In this document: positions 24,860 through 36,655 of the stretch, one piece after another
Layout: each line of letters opens with the position of its first letter
Numbering within the stretch: the first letter of the stretch is position 1
DNA from: Henricia sp. BOLD:AAB3569
Taxonomy: Eukaryota > Echinodermata > Asteroidea > Spinulosida > Echinasteridae
DNA: 64,000 bases
NCBI GenBank assembly: GCA_037783545.1
Contig: JBBELK010000514.1
Coordinates: 682,001 to 746,000, forward strand
Direction: 5' to 3'
Position numbers and translations under genes: made by a program
Notes under the pieces: generated by a model
Database searches by the model: none
Seen by the model: only the letters and a program-made list of their open reading frames with translations
What the model was told of the DNA's origin: nothing

Positions 24860-25646
24860 AAATGAACGACCTAATGCGCAGAATGCAATGACCATTTTTG
24901 CGAAAATGGCTAGGAAAACCTATCATAAAACGACACATTATGTGTCGTGTGATGTAACACGTCCTTCAGTTTTCTTCTTTCCTCCGTCTTCTTTATTTTT
25001 TCTTCATCACCCTCGAAGTACAGCCATCCACTTAGTCTTTCTTATTTTGTAATCCATTAATTTCATGTTCAAGTCTGTGTCATTGAAGCCAGATAATACC
25101 TCCACTCAGGCGAATATTGTAATATACACTTGTCCCACGAGCAGCGCCCGTGCTTAACTGCAAAGCCTTGTCTTTGTATACGGAATCGAAAAAGCCTTTA
25201 ATGCATTTTTCGTTTTACATGTAGCTTTGCACTCAAACACAAGGAGTTTGAACAATTCGTTTTGCGGGAATCAAAAAGCAGTGATTCTTCTCCCGGGAGC
25301 GTGGAAATGGCAGTTTGAGACCTTAATGGCATCGGGATTAGTCACTGGGGCTAGACCCCTAAGAAAGGCCTGCTTTACAGGCAGGTGTATCGCCTTCCTT
25401 CGAAGGCTAAATGAGACGCTCTAAAAGCGCGAATTAGCGAGGACTCAACATTGTCAATTTCTGCTCTTTGTGCGTTTAATTCAGTTAATTGTTAAATTTC
25501 TGCCTGGGTTGTTTCCTTTTTAAGCCCGCATTCGCAGACCTTTTCGCAGATGCCACTTGTGTGACATGGTGAAAAGACTAAAGTGCATTGTGGGATATCT
25601 GTTTGTTCAATATCCTTCCCACAATGCAGTTTTGTCTTTTGCCCAA
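24860..25646. other. No supported gene
   Basis: A T/C-rich segment (24965-25020) and otherwise plain sequence. No exon recognised. Confidence 0.55.
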
Positions 25647-25916
25647 CATCGATATGTAATCGCTGGATGAAGCAACGACGTCTAAAATTGAAGCCACCGT
25701 CCGCCATTGTACCCCACCAAATACAATGCCTTGCCTAGACTGGTCGAACTGTCTTCACTAGTCCACATGTGTAAAGTGGAATGCAAGCGATCGCATGGAC
25801 CAGGGAGCAGTCTAGTAAGCATTGTTCGTGGGGTACAATGGCGGCCGGCGCATGGCTTCAATTCTCGTAAAGCCAACTGCTATTGCATACTTTATCCAGT
25901 GATTATATATCGATGT
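25647..25916. mobile_element. Family F MITE
   Basis: CATCGATATGTAATCGCTGG and the inverse CCAGTGATTATATATCGATG are the ends; inner inverted segments are GCCATTGTACCCCAC and CTAGACTGGTC/AGCAGTCTAG. Highly similar to 32901-33154. Confidence 0.85.
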
Positions 25917-26109
25917 TGCCCAAGTGTATAAGTTTGTGAAAAGGTCTAAGCAGACACTCGTATCGTCAAGTAGTGGTATTTATAGATTGATTGACGTCAA
26001 CATGCAAGGAACGAGAACTGAATATGCAAAAAATTGAAGCTCTCGTAGAAAAGCGCGTATATGTAAAGAAATGGTGACGTCATCAGCACTTGAGCTTATT
26101 GTGCATAGA

Positions 26110-26386
26110 AATAGGCCGTATTCCTGAACGTGGAGGGCGCTGTCAAGTGCTCCGCGCCCATCGTGCGTTATGTTCGAACACAAAACGCGCTACGCGCACA
26201 CGCCTTCCAAACGTTTATTTTGAATGGAAATCTGTGCGCGCGACACAGGTCTGCGCGCTCCGCGTACGCGACTTTTCCCCACGTACGTTTATGCACGTAC
26301 CCCCACTTTTCTACTGTCGTCTATGGACATTTCCCCCCAAATCACCTTGTTCGAGCGCCCTCACGCGTTCAGGAATACGGTCTATT
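26110..26386. mobile_element. MITE with AATAGGCCGTATTCC ends
   Basis: AATAGGCCGTATTCCTGAAC plus GAGGGCGCT at the left is inverted at the right (AGCGCCCTCACGCGTTCAGG). The interior is GC-rich with CG-rich palindromes; three overlapping frames across it are incidental. Confidence 0.75.
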
Positions 26387-26399
26387 CACTTCTTAGAAT

Positions 26400-27383
26400 A
26401 AAGGTGAACATTTCAAGGGATTAAAAATACATTTGTTGCAAATTAGGCATCTGCTTAGCTTGTATTTTTTGCCAAATGGTGAATTGAAAATTTGCCATTA
26501 GAACAAATGCTAACATAATGGTATAAGTTACTGGTCCCTTTACCATGTTTACTGTGTTTTGCATTGTGTCTGTTTCTGTTTTAGCAGAATCTCTGCCAAA
26601 GGCAATGGTGTGAGGGGACAAAATCAACCTCTTACGAACGTTCGCAAACGAAATATCCGAAAACGAAGTTTACTGTGCGATAGGCCGTTTGATGTATCTA
26701 TTAAAGATTATAGTGTCACACATTCAGTGATATTTTTAGTATGCTGCCATTTGTATGACTTTTTTGACATTTCAAAAAATATCCTGAAGCACTTTTGAAA
26801 GACATGTCGAGTTGTTTTGTGTCGGTCACGTTTGCGAAAGGTTGCCTGTACTTGCATGATTAACAACACATTTGTAGGCTTACCTATGGCGAAGGGTGGA
26901 GGGGAGGAAGAGGGAGTGGCTAAATTGAAAACGAACCAGTGTATTGAAAACGAACGGCGCTGCTTAACGATTGTTTTGTGAGAAAACAAACGGTGAGGTT
27001 TTGCAGCTTTTTTTCTCACATCTGTGGACACAACACTTTGGTCGATGGAAGAGAGTCCCGAAATTGCTGCAGCGCGGGAAACAATGTGTGTGATAAAAAC
27101 CAATAAGTACCTCAGTACCTCATGTATGTTCTAAGAAAACGATGGAAATTGTGTGTCCATGTTTTCAAGAAATTATGCGACGCCACCGTCCTATATAGCA
27201 TGGTTCCATAGCTATACTGCAGAGAAAACAAGACCATAATATCACGGTAGTCAGGGGTATAGTTTCGTTCATATGGTGGCGCCCTTGTAAAAACAAACTG
27301 CCTATAGTTACACTCATTTATATGAATTTATCTTTAATTATCGTTATCTCATTAAAAGATATCTCGGGTTGAATCATTGCTAG
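26400..27383. other. No supported gene
   Basis: A 131-codon minus-strand frame (26708-27103) shows no family signature. Plain sequence up to the array-bearing element. Confidence 0.55.
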
Positions 27384-27465
27384 TACGGCGCTCTGTGAGT
27401 GCCATGCTATTTGTTTAGATACCGAGATAATTTATCTCACCAAGTTGACTTATAACGTGGATTGT

Positions 27466-30400
27466 GTCGACTTGGCGAGATAATTTATGTTGCCAAGTCC
27501 ACTTCCTACATTGAATAAGTCGACTCGGCGAGATAATTTATGTTGCCAAGTCCACTTCCTACATTGAATAAGTCGACTCGGCGAGATAATTTATGTTGCC
27601 AAGTCCACTTCCTACATTGAATAAGTCGACTTGGCGAGATAATTTATGTTGCCAAGTCCACTTCCTACATTGAATAAGTCGACTCGGCGAGATAATTTAT
27701 GTTGCCAAGTCCACTTCCTACATTGAATAAGTCGACTCGGCGAGATAATTTATGTTGCCAAGTCCACTTCCTACATTGAATAAGTCGACTCGGCGAGATA
27801 ATTTATGTTGCCAAGTCCACTTCCTACATTGAATAAGTCGACTTGGCGAGATAATTTATGTTGCCAAGTCCACTTCCTACATTGAATAAGTCGACTCGGC
27901 GAGATAATTTATGTTGCCAAGTCCACTTCCTACATTGAATAAGTCGACTCGGCGAGATAATTTATGTTGCCAAGTCCACTTCCTACATTGAATAAGTCGA
28001 CTCGGCGAGATAATTTATGTTGCCAAGTCCACTTCCTACATTGAATAAGTCGACTCGGCGAGATAATTTATGTTGCCAAGTCCACTTCCTACATTGAATA
28101 AGTCGACTCGGCGAGATAATTTATGTTGCCAAGTCCACTTCCTACATTGAATAAGTCGACTCGGCGAGATAATTTATGTTGCCAAGTCCACTTCCTACAT
28201 TGAATAAGTCGACTCGGCGAGATAATTTATGTTGCCAAGTCCACTTCCTACATTGAATAAGTCGACTTGGCGAGATAATTTATGTTGCCAAGTCCACTTC
28301 CTACATTGAATAAGTCGACTTGGCGAGATAATTTATGTTGCCAAGTCCACTTCCTACATTGAATAAGTCGACTCGGCGAGATAATTTATGTTGCCAAGTC
28401 CACTTCCTACATTGAATAAGTCGACTCGGCGAGATAATTTATGTTGCCAAGTCCACTTCCTACATTGAATAAGTCGACTTGGCGAGATAATTTATGTTGC
28501 CAAGTCCACTTCCTACATTGAATAAGTCGACTCGGCGAGATAATTTATGTTGCCAAGTCCACTTCCTACATTGAATAAGTCGACTCGGCGAGATAATTTA
28601 TGTTGCCAAGTCCACTTCCTACATTGAATAAGTCGACTCGGCGAGATAATTTATGTTGCCAAGTCCACTTCCTACATTGAATAAGTCGACTCGGCGAGAT
28701 AATTTATGTTGCCAAGTCCACTTCCTACATTGAATAAGTCGACTCGGCGAGATAATTTATGTTGCCAAGTCCACTTCCTACATTGAATAAGTCGACTCGG
28801 CGAGATAATTTATGTTGCCAAGTCCACTTCCTACATTGAATAAGTCGACTTGGCGAGATAATTTATGTTGCCAAGTCCACTTCCTACATTGAATAAGTCG
28901 ACTCGGCGAGATAATTTATGTTGCCAAGTCCACTTCCTACATTGAATAAGTCGACTCGGCGAGATAATTTATGTTGCCAAGTCCACTTCCTACATTGAAT
29001 AAGTCGACTCGGCGAGATAATTTATGTTGCCAAGTCCACTTCCTACATTGAATAAGTCGACTCGGCGAGATAATTTATGTTGCCAAGTCCACTTCCTACA
29101 TTGAATAAGTCGACTCGGCGAGATAATTTATGTTGCCAAGTCCACTTCCTACATTGAATAAGTCGACTTGGCGAGATAATTTATGTTGCCAAGTCCACTT
29201 CCTACATTGAATAAGTCGACTCGGCGAGATAATTTATGTTGCCAAGTCCACTTCCTACATTGAATAAGTCGACTCGGCGAGATAATTTATGTTGCCAAGT
29301 CCACTTCCTACATTGAATAAGTCGACTTGGCGAGATAATTTATGTTGCCAAGTCCACTTCCTACATTGAATAAGTCGACTTGGCGAGATAATTTATGTTG
29401 CCAAGTCCACTTCCTACATTGAATAAGTCGACTCGGCGAGATAATTTATGTTGCCAAGTCCACTTCCTACATTGAATAAGTCGACTCGGCGAGATAATTT
29501 ATGTTGCCAAGTCCACTTCCTACATTGAATAAGTCGACTCGGCGAGATAATTTATGTTGCCAAGTCCACTTCCTACATTGAATAAGTCGACTTGGCGAGA
29601 TAATTTATGTTGCCAAGTCCACTTCCTACATTGAATAAGTCGACTTGGCGAGATAATTTATGTTGCCAAGTCCACTTCCTACATTGAATAAGTCGACTCG
29701 GCGAGATAATTTATGTTGCCAAGTCCACTTCCTACATTGAATAAGTCGACTCGGCGAGATAATTTATGTTGCCAAGTCCACTTCCTACATTGAATAAGTC
29801 GACTTGGCGAGATAATTTATGTTGCCAAGTCCACTTCCTACATTGAATAAGTCGACTCGGCGAGATAATTTATGTTGCCAAGTCCACTTCCTACATTGAA
29901 TAAGTCGACTCGGCGAGATAATTTATGTTGCCAAGTCCACTTCCTACATTGAATAAGTCGACTCGGCGAGATAATTTATGTTGCCAAGTCCACTTCCTAC
30001 ATTGAATAAGTCGACTCGGCGAGATAATTTATGTTGCCAAGTCCACTTCCTACATTGAATAAGTCGACTCGGCGAGATAATTTATGTTGCCAAGTCCACT
30101 TCCTACATTGAATAAGTCGACTTGGCGAGATAATTTATGTTGCCAAGTCCACTTCCTACATTGAATAAGTCGACTCGGCGAGATAATTTATGTTGCCAAG
30201 TCCACTTCCTACATTGAATAAGTCGACTCGGCGAGATAATTTATGTTGCCAAGTCCACTTCCTACATTGAATAAGTCGACTCGGCGAGATAATTTATGTT
30301 GCCAAGTCCACTTCCTACATTGAATAAGTCGACTCGGCGAGATAATTTATGTTGCCAAGTCCACTTCCTACATTGAATAAGTCGACTCGGCGAGATAATT

Positions 30401-30732
30401 TATGTTGCCAAGTCCACTTCCTACATTGAATAAGTCGACTTGGCGAGATAATTTATGTTGCCAAGTCCACTTCCTACATTGAATAAGTCGACTCGGCGAG
30501 ATAATTTATGTTGCCAAGTCCACTTCCTACATTGAATAAGTCGACTCGGCGAGATAATTTATGTTGCCAAGTCCACTTCCTACATTGAATAAGTCGACTC
30601 GGCGAGATAATTTATGTTGCCAAGTCCACTTCCTACATTGAATAAGTCGACTCGGCGAGATAATTTATGTTGCCAAGTCCACTTCCTACATTGAATAAGT
30701 CGACTTGGCGAGATAATTTATGTTGCCAAGTC
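27466..30732. repeat. 53-bp tandem array, 61 full units plus a partial one
   Basis: GTCGAC recurs every 53 bp from 27466 to 30699 with no length change across 61 intervals, and the last unit is cut at 30732. Units look identical apart from one C/T site (GACTCGG or GACTTGG). T is seen in units 1, 4, 8, 16, 17, 20, 27, 33, 36, 37, 41, 42, 45, 51, 57 and 62. Each T unit holds a perfect 8-bp inverted repeat, GACTTGGC and GCCAAGTC, spaced 15 bp; the C form breaks one pair. Near-perfect uniformity means very recent expansion or homogenisation. There is no coding potential. Confidence 0.97.
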
Positions 30733-30980
30733 GAACTTGGTGAGATATTTTTGTCGCCTTTATAAATCTACTAAGTCGACTTGGCAACAAATTATCTCAC
30801 CATGTCGACATAGTAGACTTATAAAGTTGATTTGGCAACAAAATATCCCACCAAGTCGACGTGTTTATTTCAGGAAGGCGACTTAGCGACTTAAAATATT
30901 TCGCCAAGTCGACATCCTGTCCTATTAAATCTAGGATGTCGACTTGGCAACATAAATTATCTGGCCGAGTCGACTTAGTA
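30733..30980. repeat. Diverged interior of the array-bearing element
   Basis: Between the array and the right terminal repeat are several imperfect palindromes built from GTCGACTTGGC and GCCAAGTCGAC, e.g. near 30775, 30860, 30910 and 30950. They look like older relatives of the 53-bp unit and probably show the element's interior before amplification. An apparent reading frame across here is a by-product of the repeats. Confidence 0.6.
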
Positions 30981-31520
30981 TATCTCACCAAGTCGACATA
31001 ATCCACGTTATAAGTCAACTTGGTTGGATAAATTATCTCGGTATCTAAACAAGTAGGATGGCACTCATAGAGCGCCGTAAACGGACATTTGAAACCACTT
31101 TTTTCTTTCATTTGAGTAGGGTTTTTTTCCGGTCAACTGGTTGATTAAAATTTCGGGACATTGTAAATTCTATATGAGCTCGGTACAAGGATCTGCCAGC
31201 AATTATGTGTAGTGCACCTAGAGACTCGCAAATGCTCGGAATGACTTTCTCAGTTTCACTGGGAGAGGAGACCTTAAACTAAACTCGACCACTGTACCGT
31301 CCGTCAATATGTAACTGGTTCGAGAGGGCGGTAAAATGCTGGGTATGTACATGTCCTCCTCTCTATTGACCATGGGTAGTTAATTGAGGGAGACACGGTC
31401 CTTGGGAAAAAAGGGCACGGAGGAAAATAGAATGCCGCACGGTATGTGTTAATGAGCCTCCTGCACGGAAACCAACGATTACCTGTCAGTGTGGACTATG
31501 GTAAATCACACACGACTCAA

Positions 31521-31670
31521 TTAGCCTTTTAGAAGTATAGCGAACAAAACAGGAGGGCGCACTTTGATTTGGGTATAAATTCGAATTAAACTGCAAAATA
31601 ACTATATTGTTCACTTTGTTTTTATTCTGTCTCTGTATTATTACGTCAAATATGTTATTTGGGAGACGTG
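31521..31670 (+). mobile_element. Family E MITE, left part
   Basis: TTAGCCTTTTAGAAGTATAG then AGGAGGGCGCACTTTG and the T-rich interior match 34770 onward; no right end is recognisable. Confidence 0.65.
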
Positions 31671-31995
31671 TTATGGGTAAAAAGAGGGTATTAGTGTGAC
31701 TTTGGGGAATTAGGAAGACATTGGTGGTGTCTCCCTAATTTTCACAAATTAATTAAAAATATTAATTGGAATTATTATTAGGTCGGGATTAATAGGTTCG
31801 GGCTAGGTTAGGGCACAAACCATTTACAGCTCTGTATAGCTTTAGGTGAAATTAAGTTAGGTGTCATTTAAGTTTTGTATACACGACACTACGGAAATGT
31901 CTCCCTATTCACCCATTTTCGGAAATTATTATAATTACAACATGTAAATCAATTAAGTTTTTGGAAAGAAATGTGTTTCTAACGTAACAACGGAT

Positions 31996-32102
31996 TTAAA
32001 CAATGGCCAGCTTTGGTCGTCGGCAGCCAAAGCCATTAAATGGTTGAACTATTAAGTATCATCAGAAACATGTTTCTGGTTTTGTCGCGAAAACAGGCCC
32101 CC
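31996..32102. mobile_element. Family B MITE, one end
   Basis: Right end only: CAGAAACATGTTTCTGG then GTCGCGAAAACAGGCCC. Interior GGCCAGCTTTGGTCGTCGGC is shared with the copy at 39796. Confidence 0.65.
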
Positions 32103-32469
32103 TCTGTTGCAACATCCTTGCATGCCCACGACCACAGAGTCGCATTGTCAATGGATGGTTAAGTGAAACAAGTAACAGTGAAGAGTATATATGTTTTTCA
32201 ACGGCCTTTCTTTGCATTTATGTTCATTAATATCAAGTCCAGACAACTATATGTAATTTGTATTCATGAAAATCTCAGTGTTGACTCGCTATGTCCACAG
32301 CAGACGACATTTATGCGGAGTCGAACCTTCCCTGGCATTGTGGATTTTAGAGTGCTGTGGTCGCCTTTCCGAGACCCCAGTTCGCCTGACCTAAGATAAA
32401 TGGTCGGCGAAAGACGGCAGTTATCAGCCGTCAGTTGTTAAATTGCGTCTCGGGCCCATTTCGGAATTA

Positions 32470-32784
32470 TTCTTTCGCGTGTAACCTTTGCACTATGGTC
32501 TGCGACCAGAATTCTTCACATTCAAATGGAAGTGCAGTTTAGAAAGTCCACATACTATGCTGTTGTTGCTACGTGGTGCACGCCACCGCCTAGCAACCAA
32601 CAGTCAGGTTGATTTTGCCATTCTCTTCTACGGTGAACATGGCATTTATTCTGTACTTCACACCTGCCGCAAGCACCGCATAGCAACCAAAATTTAGTTT
32701 GGTAATCTGGATACTAAGTGTGCATGTGTAAGGAAGTACGTCAGTACACCAGACGCTCTTCATGTGAGAAACGCAAACGGCTAA
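32470..32784 (+). mobile_element. Family D MITE
   Basis: TTTCGCGTGTAACCTTTGC to GAGAAACGCAAACGGCTAA with the family landmarks in order. Confidence 0.8.
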
Positions 32785-32900
32785 TCAGCCGAATGCACAA
32801 TGGCGGTTGAGTTCAAAGCATGGCTCTCACGCATGCGTCATATTTTACAATGGATAAAGGCCACCGTCACAGCAAAAGTCTTTGTTATGCATGTTTATCC

Positions 32901-33154
32901 CATCGATATATAATCACTGGATGAATCAACGACGTCTAAAATTGAAGCCGCCGTCCGCCATTGTACCCCACCAAATACAATGCCTTGCCTAGACTGGTCA
33001 TACTGTCTTCACTAGTCCACATGTGTTAAGTGGAATGCAAGCGATCGCATGGACCGGGGAGCAGTCTAGGCCAAGCATTGTTCGTGGGGTACAATGGCGG
33101 CCGGCGCATGGCTTCACTTCTCGTATAGCCAAGTGCTGTGATTATATATCGATG
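32901..33154. mobile_element. Family F MITE
   Basis: CATCGATATATAATCACTGG to GTGATTATATATCGATG, near-identical to 25647-25916 across the interior, so both inserted fairly recently. Confidence 0.85.
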
Positions 33155-33239
33155 GTTCATCCTCGCTTTTAGCCAATATGGCGGTCCATTGCCAGAAGAG
33201 AACAGGTGGTATACATGTAGTTAGTTGTGATGAACTGTG

Positions 33240-33480
33240 GGTTCTAATCAAAGCCATGTTCATGGTGCGTATGCCCTTGGGCAAGACACTTTGCCATAAA
33301 TTACCTTTCTTTACATATAACTAAATGGTTACATGTAGGGGTGGTGAAGGGTTTTGTTGCGTTTAATTGGTTGTGCAAGGGCATCTAACAGACCACTCGT
33401 AACTCCCAATGTTGTTTGCAGGAGGTCATGGGTTCGAATCCTATTTCGGAATATTTCTTCAGGTTTCCCTACGAACTCAC
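33240..33480 (+). repeat. SINE fragments
   Basis: CCCTTGGGCAAGACACTT (33271) is a SINE-body motif, and a separate tRNA-like head follows with TTGTGCAAGGGCATCTAAC and B box GGGTTCGAATCC (33430). Confidence 0.55.
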
Positions 33481-34769
33481 AGGTTGTTTTATTAATGCCT
33501 TTTGACGTATTATACATGCACCTTCAAAATCTTATAAAAATGTGAAATTCGCATATGAATAAATGACGTCATGGCCGTCCATTTTGGCCCACGCAAAAAA
33601 AAGAAAGGTCTGTAATTTCTTATATCATTGGTTTCCATCTCACAAGTAATTGGAAAGACATTTCGCGCCAAAACTCAAAAGGGGCCGTCCAACACGTGTT
33701 GTACATTCGGTCGCTTTGTACTAATGGACGCCTGGCGAGACCAGGCCTACTTCAAGTCACGACACGGAATGATTACGCCGATTGAGCGCAACACGACACC
33801 GGTCCTTTTCCACTCTGGTGTCTCTTTCACAACATTCATTAGGCCCTCGGTTCCTGACAAAACAGGTCAAGCCGACGACTAAAAAAATTGCCTTTATACA
33901 ACCAAGCGATCACAGAATCTCGTCCATTTTTCATTCGCAGCGGCAACAACAACTTTTGGACAAATTCCAACTTTGATTTGTTGCCAATGGACCACGTCAA
34001 CCCGGTTGATTAACAGTACACAGAACACGCACATTCTTTAATACATCTTTAAAATCATCACTGTGTATAAATCTTTCTATATCCGTTAATACAGTGTAGT
34101 AAGCTTAGTGTTCGGTTCGGAAGAAATTTGAATTATTCTCTCACGCTCGTCTAATGGACAAACTTTCAATTAGCACTGGCATGCAACGGTGTTCTAGTTA
34201 TTTGAAACACTGATTGAAAAATACCACACAGCAGGGGAATTTTATACACATTTGGGTATTTGTTTTCTTGAAATCTGAAGATTAAAGACGTGAAATTTAG
34301 TGCATAAATTCTCAGATGTGTTTCAAACTTCGACAAGTCGAGAACACTTGACATCGCATTGGTTCAATGAACGCCGAGCGGAATTTTGATCGTTGTGACT
34401 TGTTGACTCGGGTGTATTTTGACAGGGAGCGTCCGCATTAATTTTGGGTCCTCATGATCCATGTGCGACTGATTTTATGCAGGGAGCCGGAGTTCCATAA
34501 ATGCGACAATGTTCCATAAATATACCCAACATGCAAGACATGAAAGACATAAAAATAATGGTCCAAATGTAGAATAGTAGAAACATGCCTCATTCGGTTG
34601 TGTCCGACAAAGATAGGCCTGCGCTTTGAAGTTTCGGGAACTAAAATAATTACTCAAAAATTCAGTCGCGACATTCACCTATTATATACAGCGTTGCAAA
34701 TCTTTGTCCCGTATGTTACTTGTCTATAGAGCGTATTACTGTCTGCTCAAGTTACAGAATGTCATCACT
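33481..34769. other. No supported gene
   Basis: Short frames only; no domain, repeat family or RNA gene recognised. Confidence 0.55.
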
Positions 34770-35025
34770 ATTAGCCTTTTTGAAGTATGGCGGACACAAT
34801 ATGAGGGCGCACTTTGAAGTGGGTATATATAAAATCGAAAATAAATGCAATATAACTGAATTTTTCACTTTGCACTTATTTATTTTTTAAATTAAAAATT
34901 CTGTCTGTTTATAATTGCAACATGTAAATCATGTTTTTGGAAAGAAATACAATTGTTACAAAAATTCATACCCAAATAAAAATTGCGCCCTCTCCTTTTG
35001 TTTCGCCTTACTTCTAAAAGGCTAA
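34770..35025. mobile_element. Family E MITE, complete
   Basis: TTAGCCTTTTTGAAGTATGG with GAGGGCGCA at the left and TGCGCCCTCTCC with CTTCTAAAAGGCTAA at the right are inverted ends. One-sided copies lie at 31521-31670 and 21108-21330. Confidence 0.8.
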
Positions 35026-35129
35026 TGGCGCAAGACTCAACAGCTTTGGTGCAACGGGTTATTTAACGATAGCCATAAAAAACTATCGGATCTGATCCAA
35101 GATGTGTGAAATCACATGCATGAGTTAAC

Positions 35130-35246
35130 CAGAGCCGAGTTTTGGCGACTATAACCAGAAACATGTTTCCGACGTAATCACCTATTTTGGGGTTACGTTT
35201 CTACATGTTTTTGTAACCACGAGAAAGAAACAGATTCCAGTTTGTA
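35130..35246. mobile_element. Family B MITE, diverged
   Basis: AACCAGAAACATGTTTCCGA near the left and GTTTCTACATGTTTTTGT near the right are remnants of the inverted arms. Confidence 0.6.
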
Positions 35247-35258
35247 CCACAAGACCGG

Positions 35259-35445
35259 TTAGCCTTTTTAGTGTTTCGCACGAATAACATCATGTGTGTT
35301 GACGTACTTCCTTTCACATTTACACTTAGTATCCACTTGACCAGACTAAATATTTGTTGCTATGTGGTGCACGCGGCAGGTGTGAAGTACAGAATCAGTA
35401 ACGCGTGTTTACCGTAGGAAAGAATGACATAAAGCAGCTCTTTGC
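35259..35445 (-). mobile_element. Family D MITE, truncated next to another MITE
   Basis: Reverse copy from TTAGCCTTTTTAGTGTTTCG to GACATAAAGCAGC, where it stops at the palindromic element 35449-35571; the remainder is not resumed beyond it. Confidence 0.7.
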
Positions 35446-35448
35446 ACA

Positions 35449-35571
35449 GGACCATACCATTGTGTCCGCAGGTAGTTTGTTCGGGTGCGGACGTATAATA
35501 GTAGTTTTTTCGGGCACAATGGTGCAAAGCTATCTGCGGACACAATGGTACAAATGGATGCAATGGTCCTG
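35449..35571. mobile_element. Small palindromic MITE
   Basis: AGGACCATACCATTGTGTCC with GCAGGTAG at the left and CTGCGGACACAATGGTAC then GCAATGGTCCT at the right form inverted arms; the centre has TTCGGGTGCGG/TTTTCGGGCAC stretches. Confidence 0.7.
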
Positions 35572-35792
35572 TATATAGATGACCGTCAGTTTACATGTCT
35601 ACATAAATTTAGGAAACTAATGTAATAGCGAGTGGAACTATATTCCTAAAACGACTAGTTTTATTCCAGATCCAAAACCACAGAAACAGAGAGCGTAGAT
35701 ATTCGGGGAAAGTATTAAACTCACACTTCATTTCACCAGCCAGAGCATACAAAGCTCCCTGTGTTGGCTCAAAAAATAGATTGCAGCGACGA

Positions 35793-36096
35793 CTAGCCTT
35801 TCGCATAATGGCTGGCAACCCGAATTCTTCACTTTCAAATGGATAACAAGTCACATAATATGATATTGTTGCTACGTGGTGCACGCCATTGCCTAGCAAT
35901 CAACAGTCTGGTCGCTTTATGCCATTCTCTCCTACGGTGGACACGATATTGATTATGTACTTCACTGTGACCCGCCGCCTGCACCACATAGCAACAAACA
36001 TTTAGTCTGGTCAAGTGGATATTAAGTGTTGCATGTGAAAGAAAGTACGTCAATACACTGGACGCTATACTTATGTGAAACGCGCAAAAGCCTAAT
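35793..36096 (+). mobile_element. Family D MITE
   Basis: CTAGCCTTTCGCATAATGGC to GAAACGCGCAAAAGCCTAA with the family landmarks. It lies some 190 bp upstream of the candidate TRH control region. Confidence 0.8.
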
Positions 36097-36282
36097 TACA
36101 CGTACTTGCCGTCCACACCACAATATAACATGACTTTACGTATTCTATTATTGTACCATAGATGTGCACATGCATTTTGACCATTCGTCTATGATTACCA
36201 ATGACTTAGTACAGTTACAACGTTCTCTCCCTGTTAAACGTGTGATTACTCTTCCGCGTCTGGCTGCAGAGTTGATCGATTC

Positions 36283-36420
36283 TATAAAAGAAAATCCTGC
36301 GCTGCAGATTGGCCGTGGTCGATGACGTCAGTAACCCACGTGACCAGTCCAAGCCAATCGTAGATTCGCGCGCGCAGCCACGCAACGACGTCACCGCCAG
36401 TCGTCGCTTTACGATTGGCA
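36283..36420 (+). promoter_or_regulatory. Cluster of CRE, E-box and CCAAT motifs upstream of exon 1
   Basis: Within about 140 bp lie TATAAAAG (36283), a perfect palindromic CRE TGACGTCA (36323-36330), an E-box CACGTG (36337-36342), a second CRE-like GACGTCA (36387-36393), and CCAAT-type boxes in both orientations near 36307, 36354 and 36413. Full CREs are common in neuropeptide promoters, so this may be the distal part of the TRH-type promoter. It could also drive an unseen transcript. Confidence 0.4.
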
Positions 36421-36647
36421 AAACGAGGTGACCGTCTTGTTAACAAATAGTGTACTTGAGCGGCGCGTGATATGTGGGCGACTGGGTATAATCACAGCGC
36501 GTCTTCAAAAAACATCGAGTGAACTTTGATGCGCTGATGCGCTGCTCCTACGACTGATAGTGATACAATTTGTCAAGGATTGTTAACCGTGGACCAATCA
36601 GAGCGTGTCTTCGGGCACTCCGCTGGCCCTCATTGATACATTTCCAT

Positions 36648-36655
36648 TATAAAAG
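36648..36655 (+). promoter_or_regulatory. Candidate TATA box for the TRH-type gene
   Basis: TATAAAAG lies 292 bp upstream of the start codon. Transcription starting about 30 bp downstream would give a 5' leader near 260 nt. A second identical TATAAAAG lies at 36283-36290. Which one is used cannot be decided from sequence, and an upstream non-coding exon is possible. Confidence 0.45.

Larger units (their letters stand above)
27384..31079. mobile_element. Inverted-repeat element hosting a 53-bp satellite array
   Basis: The ends are inverted repeats of about 99 bp (27384-27482 and 30981-31079), beginning TACGGCGCTCT, with about 7 mismatches (roughly 93% identity). TA at each outer edge could be a TA target duplication, which would suit a Tc1/mariner-like non-autonomous element, but this is uncertain. 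No transposase is visible. The interior is a 3.3-kb tandem array plus about 250 bp of older interior at 30733-30980 with several diverged copies of the same GTCGACTTGGC palindromes. A foldback-type element with amplified interior fits best. Confidence 0.75.

Noticed and set aside
27466-30732. CRISPR-like regular repeats
   Set aside because: There are no unique spacers; the full 53 bp repeats head to tail, so it is a satellite in a eukaryotic genome.
30797-31111. 104-codon minus-strand frame
   Set aside because: Falls wholly in the inverted-repeat element and repeats its palindromic units; not a gene.
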